From Cylindrobasidium torrendii FP15055 ss-10 (taxonomy: Eukaryota; Basidiomycota; Agaricomycetes; Agaricales; Physalacriaceae): a stretch of DNA of 64,000 nucleotides. Position numbers and translations under genes: made by a program. Location of the stretch: the NCBI GenBank assembly GCA_000934385.1, contig KN880443.1:125365-189364 (forward strand), read 5' to 3'. Shown here in pieces: positions 46,987 through 59,011 of the stretch (positions are counted from its first letter, which is position 1; the number at the start of each line of letters is the position of its first letter). Below the pieces are notes generated by a model, which did no database searches, was not told the DNA's origin, and was given only the letters and a program-made list of their open reading frames with translations.

Positions 46987-47438
46987 TCATCCACTCAGAG
47001 ACGTCAAAGCTTTCCCACTGGCAGGGTATCAAAATGAACAGCCCAGTTATCAGAGCCATGTGTACGGAATGCGAAGAGACGCTGCAGCCTGAAATTATTA
47101 ACTGCCAATTGGCTGTAAAAGTATGATAGCGTGGCGCTATCATGATCGAACATCGTTCATGTGTCCAGGGCTGGTGGATCGGGCAGAGGTTTCTCCAATA
47201 GTCGTCCGTTTCGCACCGCTAAGCTGGTGGATAGCTTTGTGGGCCCAGTGAAACCAATGACTGCTCTATCTGTGGAAATTACTGGGCATTCCGAGCAGGA
47301 CTTGGAATATTATCATCTATCTATCTTTTCGGCCGTACATAAGGGTTTAAGAAGGATGAAGATCAAATGATGTAAGGGTGAAACGGGGGAACTCTACCCT
47401 TCTTTAAGTTCTTGCCACCTGCTACCATCACCACCACC
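46987..47438. other. Intergenic region
   Basis: 452 bp; nothing supported beyond the promoter of the next gene. A near-palindrome GATAGCGTGGCGCTATC lies at 47127-47143 and could be a terminator hairpin or binding site. Confidence 0.45.
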
Positions 47439-48293
47439 ATGTCCGAAATTGCCAACGCTACAACGTCCACGTCCGCAACGGCGTCGCTGTCGACACCCTC
47501 TGCGCCCAAGCACTTGTCTCCTCGCCTCTCGATGTCATCGGCGCCGGCGCACCATGGCTCTCTGTCTCCAGCTTCCATTCCGTCGTCACCGACATCAATC
47601 CACTCTGCGGAATCTGCCATTTTTGAGCGCGACATTGAGCTCGCCGTCCCAGCGACAACCTCCCATACTGCTCATCAGCCAAACCCTCACAGGATCCCAC
47701 GCGCAAGGAACACGGAGCAGAATGTGCCTAGCGTGCTCGACAGTGCCGCCGCCATCCTCACGGGAGACGAGGAGGATCGAGATGTAGACGTCGAGCTCGC
47801 CAGCAGGACCATCAGCCGCAGCCCAAGCCCGCGGAACAGTATGCTGCTTTCAGGCGGCTCTCCTGCGATTTCCATCGTTTCGCCGACCGCAAGGCCATTT
47901 GCCACGGAACTTGAGCCCCAGACACCGGGCTCATTGTACTACTCCCTCCAAAATTCACCCACGGCCATTTCGCGCGACTTGCCGCCCGTGCCCCGCTCAC
48001 CGCAGTCGATGGCGACGGCCACCTCTCTACCGGCGTCAAATCACAGCAAGCGGCTATCATTCATTGCATACAGCGATCTGCTCGCGTCTGCGCCGGTATC
48101 CACTGTGCCGTTGACGTCGCTCACCACGGAGCCCGTCGAGCCACCACACATGCTCGAGTCGTCCCCGTCGCCATCGCAAACTCTGCCGGACGAATGGGAG
48201 CGCGAGGGCCTCGGCATGGGCCTGGAGGAACGACTCGCGGCGCTCGGCTCTCGCCCAAGCACCCGGCCGCCCTCGTTCGTCTCTGCCTTTTGA
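47439..48293 (+). CDS. Serine/proline-rich, largely disordered protein
   Basis: Single exon, 284 aa, starting MSEIANATTSTSATA after a CACC ATG context (ACCACCACCATG). Composition is Ser/Thr/Pro-rich throughout with no globular domain. Two more conserved-looking islands are SKRLSFIAYSDLLASAPVST with PLTSLTTEP after it, and the C-terminal DEWEREGLGMGLEERLAALG. Such islands in a disordered chain are usually short docking motifs or phosphosites (several SP and RxxS sites). Function unknown. It does not resemble a transporter or enzyme. Long stop-free length and clean start make coding likely. Confidence 0.75.
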   Translation: MSEIANATTSTSATASLSTPSAPKHLSPRLSMSSAPAHHGSLSPASIPSSPTSIHSAESAIFERDIELAVPATTSHTAHQPNPHRIPRARNTEQNVPSVLDSAAAILTGDEEDRDVDVELASRTISRSPSPRNSMLLSGGSPAISIVSPTARPFATELEPQTPGSLYYSLQNSPTAISRDLPPVPRSPQSMATATSLPASNHSKRLSFIAYSDLLASAPVSTVPLTSLTTEPVEPPHMLESSPSPSQTLPDEWEREGLGMGLEERLAALGSRPSTRPPSFVSAF

Positions 48294-49267
48294 CGGATCT
48301 TACTGAGCCTTTCCTCATCCCCTACCCAACAAATTATAATAACCTATTACCCATCTGTAACGATATGCAACCCCCCTTTCGCGCCCCAATAACCAATGAC
48401 TTTGTATTGTCTCCTGCTACTTTACGACCCGCTTTCGTTGTCACGATTCTCGTCCTAATTAGCCCACACGCCTACCTATGCCTTTTCTGCTTTTCCTTTC
48501 TTCTTCCTTTCTGCTTGGGTGCGACTGTTAATTACTATGGCTGGTTCGGACGGCTATACATAACTAGATTCTGTAAATAATATATATTCACGGGTCTATT
48601 TCTTGATACCTTTTGGTGCCAACTCTCTGTGCGCTGTGCTCTGCTGCGCTATCAACATTCTTAGCATCATGACCTTGTGCGGGGCCCAGGCGCCAGGGGA
48701 TGAAGCATGATGATTTGGACGGGAGAATGGAGGCCAAGTGTGTCAACCCGCACAGCTGATGGTCCAGGATCGGTGGCAGATACTCGGTGGGCCGCGAGCG
48801 ACTAGGACGTAGGGCATGTGAGTGGGCTGAGCTTTTCCGAGGCGAGAGAGAGGACTCGGAGATTTGATAGACAGAGGTTTAGGAACAAATCGTATCTACT
48901 TGACCAAGTTCTATTATCTACGCGGGGAATCTAGTATTCACAGTAACAACTTTATTTCAATGATGTATGGATAGAGTTGGGATTCATAGAGTGTGTGCGG
49001 CATGTAACGGATTGAGCATTGTCTAGTCCATTGTTTGTAACATTTCATGAACAGAAAAACGCCTTTCCCTCACAGGATCCTATACGCTTCCTATACCACA
49101 TAGCTCTCTTGAGCTTTCATTCAGTGGCCTCGACGCGGGACGGCAAATAATCCACGAGAGATAGTGGGTGCACCCAACTATTACCACCGGGGCTACAGCA
49201 TTGTTCGTCCAAGTTCAACTCCCTTGTCGCCTTTGTCATTATTACATAACTTTGATCGCCCGGCGCA
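48294..49267. other. Intergenic region upstream of MON1
   Basis: 974 bp; 3' UTR of the disordered protein and MON1 promoter. No gene, RNA or repeat was supported. Confidence 0.45.
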
Positions 49268-51158
49268 ATGACCGTGGGAATGGGTTCGCCCCTTGCTGTT
49301 GACGCCATGCTCGATTCACAGACGCCATCGCGCGCACCGTCTTCCGCAGCGGTTCACTCCCCTTCCCGACTGGCCATACCAAAATCCCTCCGGTCGTCAC
49401 CCTCTATGTCCAATGTACACGGTCTCCCTGAAAGCTCGGCCTCGTCCATCAATAACGTCGATATGGCTGAAGGCATCTTAGTTCTGGACGTCGACGCCGA
49501 GGTTGAGCCAGCTGATTCAGAGGAAGGCATTGCGGTGGGACAAATCGATGCAAACGCAGACGAAGAGTCGAAGAAGACGTTGAGGGAACAGCTGCGAAAG
49601 ACACTGAATACACGGCCGTCATTAGGTGCGCCATGATGCTAACACCTGTCTTTCCGTTGATCAAGTTTCCCATTAGAATTGCGGCCCTCTTCGTTGAAGC
49701 GCAAGAAGAAGACAGTGGATGAGCTGGAGACGCCTAGTCGATACACACCGCGTGAATACTTCATTCTGACAGATGCTGGAAAGCCTGTCTTCACGAGGTG
49801 TGTCCGTTGACAGTCGCCGGTCTCCACCACTCAAGTCCAACAGTCGTGCCGAATCCGACACCGAATCGTTTACTACTACTATTGGCATCATGCAGGCCCT
49901 CATATCCGTATTCATCGACGAATGTGACAAGCTCAAGTTTATCAACGCTGGCAACACTCGGATAACATTCCTCCAGCGCTCTCCTCTGTATTATGTGTGT
50001 TCTTCGGCATGGGGAGAGCCTGAGTCAGTTGTACGTGGACACAACACTCATTCGCGCTCGACTAAACTTGACCAAGTTAGACACGCTCCCATCTCGAATT
50101 CCTCCATTTGCAAATATTGAGCATCGTCACTGCTTCTCAACTACACAAGATTTTTGAACGGAGAACGAACTTTGACCTGCGGCGTCTATTACAGGGCGCA
50201 GAGACATTCCTGCACAGTATGCTTGGGCGACTCGAATTCGATTTGGCCATGTCAACATCCTCGCTGCATTGCTTGAGGTTGGATCCCCTATTGCGCAAAC
50301 GTGTAGCTGATCCTCTTGTGCCATCCAAGATGAAGGTTCGTATCTTCCCGCTCATGAAATCTGGAGTCTAATTGTACCCAGGACATTCTCTATGTCATCC
50401 TCATCTCCCAAGGCCGCGTCGTGACATTGATACGACCCAAGAAACACTCCATTCACCCTGCGGATATCCATATCCTCCTCAACACTGCGCATAACCCTTC
50501 AATCTACAATTCGCCGGCGTCCTCGTCCTGGATTCCAATATGCCTTCCCAAATTCAATTCCAGCGGGTTCTTGAACATGTACATATCGTTCCTCCAGCGC
50601 GAGGACCATGAAGGCTCGACATTTTCCGCTGCAAGTTCTGATGCAGTGGACAGCACGGCTCTTATCTGCATCAGCAGTGGTGCCAACGTCGACACGATCC
50701 GGACATGGTGCGATGGCGTGAAACAGAAGCTCGTTGTGGATGGTTCGCTCAAGGCGCTCATTGACGCTGTTAACGAATCTGACTACACTGTGGGGGAGCT
50801 CGGGATCCCGGGCCTGCGACACTTCGTCTACAAGGCACGCCTCCAAGTGCAAGTAACCTTCCCGGTATTCGAAGACCCGTACGACGACGAGACGGAGAAG
50901 CGACGGCTAGTGACGCTGTATCAAATACTACACGATGGGATTCATGCAAAGTCGGGGCAGAGCGAGCCATTGAAGTTGCAATACATCCGTACGGAGAAGG
51001 AGTGTGTGATGGGTTGGATCACCCAGCCATTCGAAATGTATGTTGCGCTGTCTCCTCGATTGCCAAAGAGCGCGGTTGTTGGGGCGGCAAATGCAGTTTC
51101 GAGATGGGTGAAGAAGGAGGAAGCTAGGCTTTTCCTCCGAGACGCGCCTGTATTCTAG
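49268..51158 (+). CDS. MON1: Vacuolar fusion protein Mon1
   Basis: Subunit of the Mon1-Ccz1 complex, the GEF for Rab7/Ypt7 that drives fusion of late endosomes and autophagosomes with the vacuole. Five exons: 49268-49625, 49677-49797, 49844-50030, 50081-50335, 50382-51158; 1698 nt, 565 aa. After a Ser-rich N-terminal tail with acidic clusters come SRYTPREYFILTDAGKPVF and TTIGIMQALISVFIDE, the conserved first longin domain, then FLQRSPLYYVC. The second part has LLQGAETFLHSMLGR, DILYVILISQGRVVTLIRPK and FNSSGFLNMYISFL. The end, CVMGWITQPFEMYVALSPRL with VSRWVKKEEARLF, is the standard Mon1 C-terminus. Splices keep every block in frame. Confidence 0.94.
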
Positions 51159-51652
51159 TTAATGCACTATGATCCTGCCAGCATCCCTTTTCTGCGCTTG
51201 TTCTGGATGCGCAACGAAAGATCTGTTCACGAATACGATTGAGGACACATTACCTCAAATAAAGTCATGCATTGATATCGAGTAACTGCATCGGACTGGT
51301 GGAGGGCTTGTGATGGAGAAGAACAAAGCTGGACTATGGACGCGGTCACGCGGTCATGATCAAGACAATGCGGCCGATCATTGTAGTCGACGCGCAACGC
51401 GGAGTTGTTTTCTAATCGGTGCACATTCGCGGTTTCCGAGTGCAAACAACCGTTGATTCCTGGAGTGCTTTTCTGGGCTAGAATGAACTTTCGAACTTGG
51501 TTGTAGCGGCTCGACTTGTGAAATTGAAAGCTTGGACACGCACTTGCAATCAGTCGAGTTGTGTTCATGCCAGACTGGATCATTTCTAAATCGTATATTA
51601 ATAACAACAGTAAGTATAAGCAAGGTGTGGGGGGAAGTCCAATGTTTCCACG
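51159..51652. other. Intergenic region, convergent gene ends
   Basis: 494 bp between the MON1 and BTB protein stops. Nothing supported. Confidence 0.45.
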
Positions 51653-52757
51653 CTAACTCCTTCTTCTGAGCCTCGAGTCCGTCAACTCTTCCTGTACAAG
51701 CTGTTCCCACGGCGGAAGGTCACAAATCCCCGGAAATTCAGCCCAGAGACGGGCTCTGAATTTTTCGCAATCGGCTTGGAATGCGCGCAGACAATGGTTG
51801 CAGAGGTCGTTCTGGCCGGCCTCGCGCTGCACTTGCACAACGTAGTACATGAGCGCAGTTCGCACTGCCCAAGTCCGTGTCAGACGTGCCGCTAGCTTGT
51901 CAAAGGTTCGTAGACAATCCGATTTCCGAGTGCATTCAGCGGGGGATTCACGTTCCCCACATATTGTGCGCAAAAAGATCATCGTTTCCTCTATCCTCTT
52001 CTGGAACATCATTGTATAAATCCGCAGGTCATATGGGGAGAGCTCTGAAGATGGTTTGGATGGGTGTTCGTAGCGAAGTTTGTGATGGTCCGCTTTCAAG
52101 AGATCCTCGAGTCGGTATAATGAGAGGAAGTAGAAGACGGAGGGGATGATAGACCTGACGTGAGTCTCACGAGCGAGATTGAGGACGTGTAATGGATGGA
52201 CAAAGGGATACGTGAGCTTGTTCACGTTTGGTGTGGTTAATGCGGTTTCAACCATTTCATCGTGCCCGTGGAGTGTATGGGCCCAGGTGCGGCTGAGGTG
52301 GTTGATAGCCTGCTGGCGGAGGTTGGCAATGAAATATTTCGTGGAGAGGCGCAGAATTCCAGCGACGTAAAAGAAGTCGAGTATGCTCTCGTTCTGGAAT
52401 GACCTCGGGGGTAAATGAGACGTTGGGGTATGGCTACAAAGAGGGCACTCACGGACCGTCGTACAGAGCCCGCACTAGATTTGATAGATCCTCTGGGATG
52501 TCGGGCATCGGAATGATAGGGCATCCTTCGAACAAATTTGAGTCGTTTGAGTGGGGGAAATTGAACATGTCCTGAAAGATCTCGGACTGTCGTGCGAGCA
52601 CGCTTCGGTGGACACGAAACGCGGTGGGTGGATTGTCTTCAGTGAGGAGGACAATATTTCCGTCCTCCATCCATGGCTAGACTGTGATTTGAGTACATGT
52701 CTACGCGTCAAACTGCACACGCACCTCTCCTCGGACGAAGTCGAGACTCCCTGACAT
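51653..52757 (-). CDS. BTB/POZ-domain protein
   Basis: Three exons: 52725-52757, 52453-52676, 51653-52403; 1008 nt, 335 aa. The BTB/POZ fold starts right after an 11-residue first exon: WMEDGNIVLLTEDNPPTAF, FRVHRSVLARQSEIFQDMF and the following PIIPMPDIPEDLSNLVRALY. The rest is a helical region with ILRLSTKYFIANLRQQAINH, typical of the BTB-BACK-like proteins that are numerous in Agaricomycetes. C-terminal half: cysteine-containing helices (CGERESPAECTRKSDC, LCNHCLRAFQADC) and a basic end. The last splice uses acceptor GAG (CCCCGAG) before G-TCA, slightly unusual but in frame. Cullin-3 adaptor function is only a general possibility. Confidence 0.85.
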
Positions 52758-53225
52758 TGTTGACTCTCGAGGTGGGGGCAAGAGCCAAGCGGTCGATCTG
52801 ATGCCGATTGCCTGCTTTAACTCTCCTTTGCCCATCATGATGCCGCTCAACCACAACCGCGTTTTGTTCAACAAATCATTCTGCATGGGCAAGGCAGGTT
52901 CATTGAGTTTCTTTGTGCATGCTCAAGGCATTCAATATTAGACTTAGCGCTCAGCTTCAAATCGCTTTGTTTCATGCTAAGCTGAAGTACCTTTGGATAA
53001 ATCTCTCAAAGCACTACAAGCATCGCCCGTGGAAAGGAACTCTGTGCCGTGGGTAACCATGTGTTCGCACTTTGTAACTTCGATGACCAAACACAATGCA
53101 AGTTTACTGTCGCTGACTACTTCGAATTTCTGCAAGTGTGTGTCGAATTGGGACACATTCGCGGTCCGCTGACTAACACTTGTTTAAAAGGCTCACATTC
53201 TCAGAACTGATATTGTCGTTACATT
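52758..53225. promoter_or_regulatory. Divergent promoter region, BTB and SDR-like genes
   Basis: 468 bp between divergent starts. An imperfect inverted arrangement of AGCGCTCAGCTTCAAATCGC and its partner GCTAAGCTGAAG occurs at about 52947-52988. No TATA box. Confidence 0.4.
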
Positions 53226-54201
53226 ATGCCTTCCTTGCAAGCAGCCCACGATGCCAACGCGCAATTCGAATCCTCCTACATCCCAGTCGCCGTCTTCGTC
53301 GGTGGTACCTCTGGGTGCGGTGAAGCGATGGCCAAGGCGCTGGCCTCTCACACTGGTGGTCGTGCCCACATTATCATCGTTGGTCGCAACCGTGCCAATG
53401 CAGAGAAGACCTTTGCCTCGATGCCTCGCCCCAATGACGATGTCGGAAACCCCGTTTTGCGAGAATTCCTCTTCTGTGAAGCTACCCTCATGCGCAACAT
53501 TCGAGCGACATGCCTGAAAATTGGCGGTCTAGTCGACCGCATCAACTTCCTCTCCCTCTCAGCTGGTTACATGAACTACAATACTGTCCGCGACGAAACA
53601 GATGAAGGGATCGACAAGCTGCTGGCCATGCGCTACTACAATCGCTTCAAGTTCATTCTGGAGCTCCTCCCTCTACTGGAGAATGCCTCAGCCGCTGGAC
53701 AGGCAGCTCACGCCATGTCAATGCTTACCATCGCCCCAATGAATCTTACGCTCGATCTCGATGACCTGGACATGCGAAAGAGCTATGGCTTTTGGCGACT
53801 TGCGTTGCACCCTACGGTTTACAACGATATCATGGTCGAGGTACACCTTCCAAGTCCCTCTGTTAGGTGCGGCGCTAACAAACCCACCCCAGGAATTCTC
53901 CAAGCGTCATCCGACCGTCGCATTCACACACATCTCACCTGGAAATGTTGCCACTCCAGGGAAAGCGCTTGTGCGGCCTATGCTCATTCTCAGGCCGTTG
54001 GTGTTTTTGATCAACTATTTCTTTTCGGAGAGGGTCGAAGTTGCGGGGGAATACATGCTATACAGTCTCCTACATGCAGAAAAGGGGAAATGGTATCGCA
54101 GGAATCGTTTCGGCGACGATGTTGGGCCCAAGCTGTTTACAGCTGGGTACAACGAAGCAGTTTGGGAGCACTCGTTGAAAGTTGCACAAGTTACAAGTTG
54201 A
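53226..54201 (+). CDS. Short-chain dehydrogenase/reductase-like protein with atypical active site
   Basis: Two exons: 53226-53840 and 53893-54201; 924 nt, 307 aa. A Rossmann fold of SDR type is shown by VAVFVGGTSGCGEAMAKALA (the Gly-rich TGxxxGxG loop, here GGTSGCGEA) and IIIVGRNRANAEK, which marks the cofactor-selecting strand end. NFLSLSAGYM is the strand 5 region, with a Ser. The usual YxxxK pair is not evident: the candidate segment reads SYGFWRLALHPTVYNDIMVE, with Arg where Lys is expected. The later HPTVAFTHISPGNVATPGKA fits the SDR 'PG' motif. C-terminal membrane-like segment (LILRPLVFLINYFFSERV). Catalysis is uncertain. Confidence 0.83.
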
Positions 54202-55008
54202 ATCTCATACCCACATCGATACGCAGTAGGCTAAGATTTTGCATCAGCTTCACTGAGAAAATATACTCGGCTACATAGTCAACTCATGTCTGTCCATTGA
54301 TCCCAATACGGCAACCCAACTTACATAAGGGCCAGTGGGCAAATAACAAACGCGAGGCCGACGGTGCAACATCATCCTGTACGGCCAGCCCGCCCACTTC
54401 CGCCTCCCGCTTCCCTCTTCACCGCGGCTACCAGCCAGCGTTGAACGTGTATGCTACTCCGACGGCGCTCCCCTACTCTGCATTGACCCACTCAGCGCTA
54501 TCGTAAGATCTGAGCCGTATTCACTTGCACTGTAATTCCAACCTGCTTTGCGGGATTTGACCGATGTCTGCGACTATGTATCAACCTCTTGAGCTCAAGG
54601 TGAATCATGCAAATGCGGCATTGAGCAGACCCTGTGTCCTTGGGCTAGTATGTTGGACTGCTTACGGTGGGCAGTCGGAAGGCCTGTCTCGTCTAGCCGT
54701 GCTGACTTGGGATGCCATGTCCCAATTCACACCGGTACAAATCAGGAATGGATGCATTCTCCTTTTGGGCAATCCTTGGACACCGCCCGAGGGCGTGCCC
54801 TATTGTCCGTTCGAATCTCCCCTTCGCAAACACTTTCGAGTCTTGCCGTCGGTATGTGTGACACGCGGTTGGTACATATAACAGGCCTGAATCTCTACTT
54901 TGCCGTCGGAAAACCATCTCACAAAGAAGAGACACCGCATTTCCTTGCTTTCATCTTTTGCTTCTCCATTCCTCCTAGTTTTCTTGTTTTCTTGTTCTTA
55001 TCGCTGTC
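54202..55008. other. Intergenic region
   Basis: 807 bp. Open stretches at 54564-55012 show no family or consistent splice pattern. The right end is CT-rich, as expected for the leader of the next gene. Confidence 0.4.
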
Positions 55009-55673
55009 ATGAGTCCAGTGCGCCCGAGCATTCCAGCGTCTGCGCGCACAGCCCGCCGGGCCTCTGCAAGTTCGTCATCGAACGCTGCCATTTCACGGCG
55101 CCTCTCCCCTAGACGGCGAACATCATCTCCACCCAGCGTTATCAGCCTTGCGGATGCTTCGAAACGTTTCTCAAAGCAACAGCACGTCCGACGCCGCAGA
55201 GCGACATTCTCGCCCAAGCTGCGATATAGTCGCGACGACGGATATACCGACCACCAAACCAGCTCTCAGACATCTTCAGAGTCCATGGAGGAATACTCTG
55301 GTCAGCGTTCCCTCACGCACCTTGTAACGAAGGTCCTCACCTTACTCTTAGATTTCTCTGATGCTTCATCGCAATACAGCGCGTCGTCGCCTCACCCATT
55401 GGCGTCTTCATCTCTTTACAAACCTTCACTCCCGCGTGAATTGCGCACCTGCGACGAGCTTGACCTCGTCTTTGGCAGCATCGCAGGGGACTGGTTTTCT
55501 TGGTTAACACCTGAGTAAGATGGTCCTTATTCTCGCAGTCTAACGCCAGATTGCTGATACGTCTTCCCAGGATGCTCAACGCGAGCGCGAGTCCCCTTCG
55601 ACACCGAACTAGTTATGCATCGCCTACGGAGTCAAATATCCCGTCGGATAGTAGACAACGGTCTCTTCACTAA
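55009..55673 (+). CDS. Serine/arginine-rich hypothetical protein
   Basis: Two exons, 55009-55514 and 55571-55673, joined over GTAAGA...CCAG; 609 nt, 202 aa. Family not recognised. The N-terminal third is Ser/Arg-rich (RRASASSSSNAAISRRLSPR) with several RRxS and SP sites. A short hydrophobic-amphipathic helix follows (SLTHLVTKVLTLLLDFS), then LRTCDELDLVFGSIAGDWFS. It ends in a polar tail. The start ATG at 55009 is preceded by a CT-rich leader, and codon use fits neighbours. A small regulatory protein is possible; no function can be assigned. Confidence 0.6.
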
Positions 55674-56266
55674 ACCCATGGGACCCTGTATTATGTCTGT
55701 TCATGAACGAGTCTGTTCAGGACTCTGTACCACTAATACTATACACCACGAGTCCGTTTACACATACCTTGTTCAACTATTTCACCGCTTTTACCATAAA
55801 ACAACTTTGAGCATATGCATAAGCCCTGGTATACACTGGCCCAAATGACTTCGTGATTGTCTTCTGCTCTGTGAACAGATACCGGCGGAGCATGCTGGCT
55901 CAACGGGATGCGCGGTACCGTCTATGCGAACCGTCCGACGGCAAGCTCTGATCGTTGCTTGGATCTATGTAGTAAACGTCAGTTCTCGAGTGCTCCGGCG
56001 GACATGTCGACTTTGGTTCTGTCCAGGCTACTTAACTGGGTGTGACCATGGTGCATGAGAGGCTTACAAAACTCACTTCACATTGATGTATGACAATTGT
56101 GGCATGCTTGACAAGAGAATTGTTTTCGAGATGCTGCAGATACTAGGTACCAGAAAAACTAAGGCAAGGTCCAACATTAACTAACTACATGTACGGTAAG
56201 AATCATAAGAGAGAAGATAAAGCAAACAGATAAGTCATAACGTTCATACATACTCATTGTCTTCTA
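55674..56266. other. Intergenic region, convergent gene ends
   Basis: 593 bp. Nothing supported. Confidence 0.4.
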
Positions 56267-57456
56267 TTAGTCGTCACTATCACTAAGTTCGCTAAACCCC
56301 TCTGCGATTCCCCTGCAAGCGTATCCTGCGCAGGAAATAGCAGGGTTATCGAGATGACGCTTGAGTGCATCACGACGGCTGAAGGTCATCTTGCACCCAC
56401 CAATCCTATACTCTCCGTTGAAGAAGATAGGCGTGGACTTGAGATCGATGAGCTTGTTGTGCCCATTGTTCAACTGCGACCTGTTGAACACCGATACGTG
56501 CTTCCCAACCGGGATACCCTTGCACCACCATCCTTCAAGTATGTTGTCCTTGCGTTGGTGTGTAGCAACGTGCCTCTGGAAATCCGGCTTGCGAGAGTTC
56601 CCTTGTTTATATTCGCAGAACGGACACTGGAACTTAGCGGCATCATAGTTGACCGGAGTGTCTGGCGCTTGTGGGTTGCGCGAGCCTGGGGCGCTGCGAC
56701 GAGCAGTAGACGATGTTCTGGGCTTCGACGGGGACACACGAGCCTTCTTGGCCGGACGACTAGCGTGAGACGATGAGCTACGGCGCTTGCGAGGGTTGGG
56801 AGGTGGTGGAGACGGCCTGTACTCGTCGCCATCATCTTGTTCAGGGCTATCGTCGTCCAAGTCGAAGTTGTCCGAAGGAGGCATCGGGAGCAACGGCATT
56901 GGCGAATGGTAATATTCTTGGGCATAGCGCGTTGGATATGAGACTTGCGGAGGAGGAGGCGTTGGCAGGCGCAAAGAAGTGGATTGATGCGAGGACGATG
57001 CAACAGGCGTTTGAATGCGATAGGGTGCCTCAAGCTGAGGTTGAGGAAGTGGAGCAGGTGCTTGTTCTCTATAAAGGTATGTTTAAAAAAGTGAAGCGTA
57101 GAGGGGAAGAACACGCACGGTTTGGCGACAGGCGCAACATTCCACCGGTCACCGTCTTGTCGGAGCTCCCAATGCGGATAGTCGAAGGGAGGGCTCTCTT
57201 CATCACTCTCGTCAGCCTCGGCGTCTTCGTCGGAATCGTCAGCCTCGGCGTCCACGTCAAAGCTGATCAAAGCTGGCTTGATGTATGGGGAGTTGTTGCA
57301 TCCAATCGCGGTACCAGCCGCAGACAAGGGGGTAGAGGAGCGGTTCGAAATGTTGTCGTGCAGCGTCAATGCTGGAGAATAGTTGGGATCCTCGTCGCTG
57401 AAGTCCAAGAGATGTTGCGTGTAGATGCGGTTGTACGCGTCGCTTTCACCGGACAT
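56267..57456 (-). CDS. C2H2 zinc-finger protein with acidic and proline-rich N-terminus
   Basis: Two exons: 57119-57456 and 56267-57068; 1140 nt, 379 aa. Probably a nuclear DNA-binding regulator. Residues 40-100 are strongly acidic (DADSDEDAEADESDEE type). Then come a Pro-rich segment (RLPTPPPPQVSYP) and a basic region with RKRRSSSSHASRPAKKARV, a good nuclear localisation signal. A C2H2 finger follows: CPFCEYKQGNSRKPDFQRH with VATH (C-x2-C-x12-H-x3-H). The second finger-like unit, GGCKMTFSRRDALKRHLDN, has one upstream Cys and a later ISCAGYAC, so it is degenerate. The layout resembles basidiomycete zinc-finger regulators without a specific name. Targets unknown. Confidence 0.83.
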
Positions 57457-58023
57457 ATCGACTCGAGAATTAGATGTGTGAGGGATGCGAGGGAGTTTTG
57501 TGGGATCCTGAGCGGCACCTGGTTTCTTTTATACACACTCAAGTAAGGGCACTGAAAAGCTCTTTGTTTGTGCTTCTTGTAAGGGTCACGTCGGGTACGA
57601 TTGCTTTGCGACTTTCACGCTTGTGTGACAACCGTCGATATGCGCCGCCATAAAGAGAACAAAGGAAAACAATAGTGATTCGCATAGGTTCGGGTGCTGT
57701 TGCGAAGATGGGAAGCTGATATCTGGGTTGCCTAGCTCGAAGTAATGGCCAGTGGTGAGGCTGGGAAAGCTGAGTTGACGCAGTATATGCAAAACTAGGA
57801 GAGCAACATTCTGGTACAACTTGATAAGTGCGATATTCAGAGCAGCTACCTACACAGTCCTTTGTTCTGCGACAACCCTGTTCGAACGCGACATCTAGCT
57901 AAATCGCAGCTATCGGACGTGCACGCAGCAAAGCAGCTTGTGCTTGGAGACCTAGGGCACTGAGTGCATTGTCCAAAGGGATGCCAATCGTCTTTGAGAT
58001 CAACCCTCGGTACGAGAGTAGGG
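57457..58023. other. Intergenic region
   Basis: 567 bp between the zinc-finger start and the PML1 stop, both on the minus strand. It should hold the zinc-finger promoter. Nothing else supported. Confidence 0.45.
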
Positions 58024-59011
58024 TCATGTCGCCTCGTTGTGCAGGAGCACGTACTCTTTCGGCGATAAACCAAATTTCACAACTGGAGAAAGGCAGCGTG
58101 AATACAGACAAGGGTGTCCGGATCAGGCTGAAGGCTCACCATCAGAGGCGCGGAGTTCGTAATAACGTGCGGCAGGGATTGTTTCGCCATTGACATGAGT
58201 TCCATTAGTAGACTCAAGGTCAATTATGAACGGTCTGCGTTGGATGTTAGCACGCGAGGAAGAACGATGTGACTCGGGAGTCGGGACATACTTTACAGAG
58301 CCTTTGACTACACCATACTCGTCCTTCTCTTGGATATAGCGATCTTGTGAGGATAAGACGCTTAGAAAAGCGAAGGGCGGATAGACGCACACTGGATAGC
58401 TGCATGTTGCTTGGAACAGGAAGGATGGTCCAGAGGTATATCTGCTACTAAGCGATCTCTTCCAAACAGATATGCACTCTGGTTATGAACATGCAGCAAG
58501 GCTATGAAGGAAAGTGAGTGTTATCCGAAAGGTGTGAATTTGATGACGAACCCTGCTGCTCGTCGCCCTGGAACACGTACAATCTCCAGCCTACAACAGG
58601 TTTACGCGCCTCGGGCGGTTCGTTGTATTTGAGAACTGTGCTGTTTTTGCCATCCTGACTTTGCACCGTATTCGTCTCTGCAGCAAGAAGACCCGAGTTT
58701 CCAAAATTTGGTTTCGCGCGTTTTGCTCTTGGGGATGGAGAACGGGATCTTGAGCCAGACTGGCGTGCGCCTGGCGACGCAGACCGGCGCGAGCGCCCTC
58801 GTTCCCGGTCGTATTTCTCGCGGTCCCGTTGCCTCTCTTTCTCGCGCTCGTTTTGGCCGTATCCGTACAGGCTGTCTCGGTTCTCACGCTCACGTTGACT
58901 TCCGCGGCGATTGTCGTCAACTCGAGAAGAGCCACCATCTCTTGGTCTATCATCTCTTCTTCGGCGTTCATAGCGACCCTCGTCCTCTCGGTGGCGATGA
59001 GAAGAAGACAT
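58024..59011 (-). CDS. PML1: FHA-domain protein of the RES complex (Pml1/SNIP1 family)
   Basis: Pml1/SNIP1 proteins form the RES complex with Bud13 and Snu17; it binds the activated spliceosome and retains unspliced mRNA in the nucleus. Five exons: 58552-59011, 58391-58501, 58292-58343, 58140-58234, 58024-58082; 777 nt, 258 aa. Residues 1-100 are an RS/RE-rich low-complexity tail, as in metazoan SNIP1. A short linker has KPVVGWRLYVFQGDEQQ. The FHA domain follows: SAYLFGRDRLVADIPLDHPS with SCSKQHAAIQYR (Gly-Arg and Ser of the phosphothreonine pocket), then FIIDLESTNGTHVNGETIP (conserved NGT). The end, KFGLSPKEYVLLHNE, is the family C-terminus. Neighbours are not functionally linked. Confidence 0.93.
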
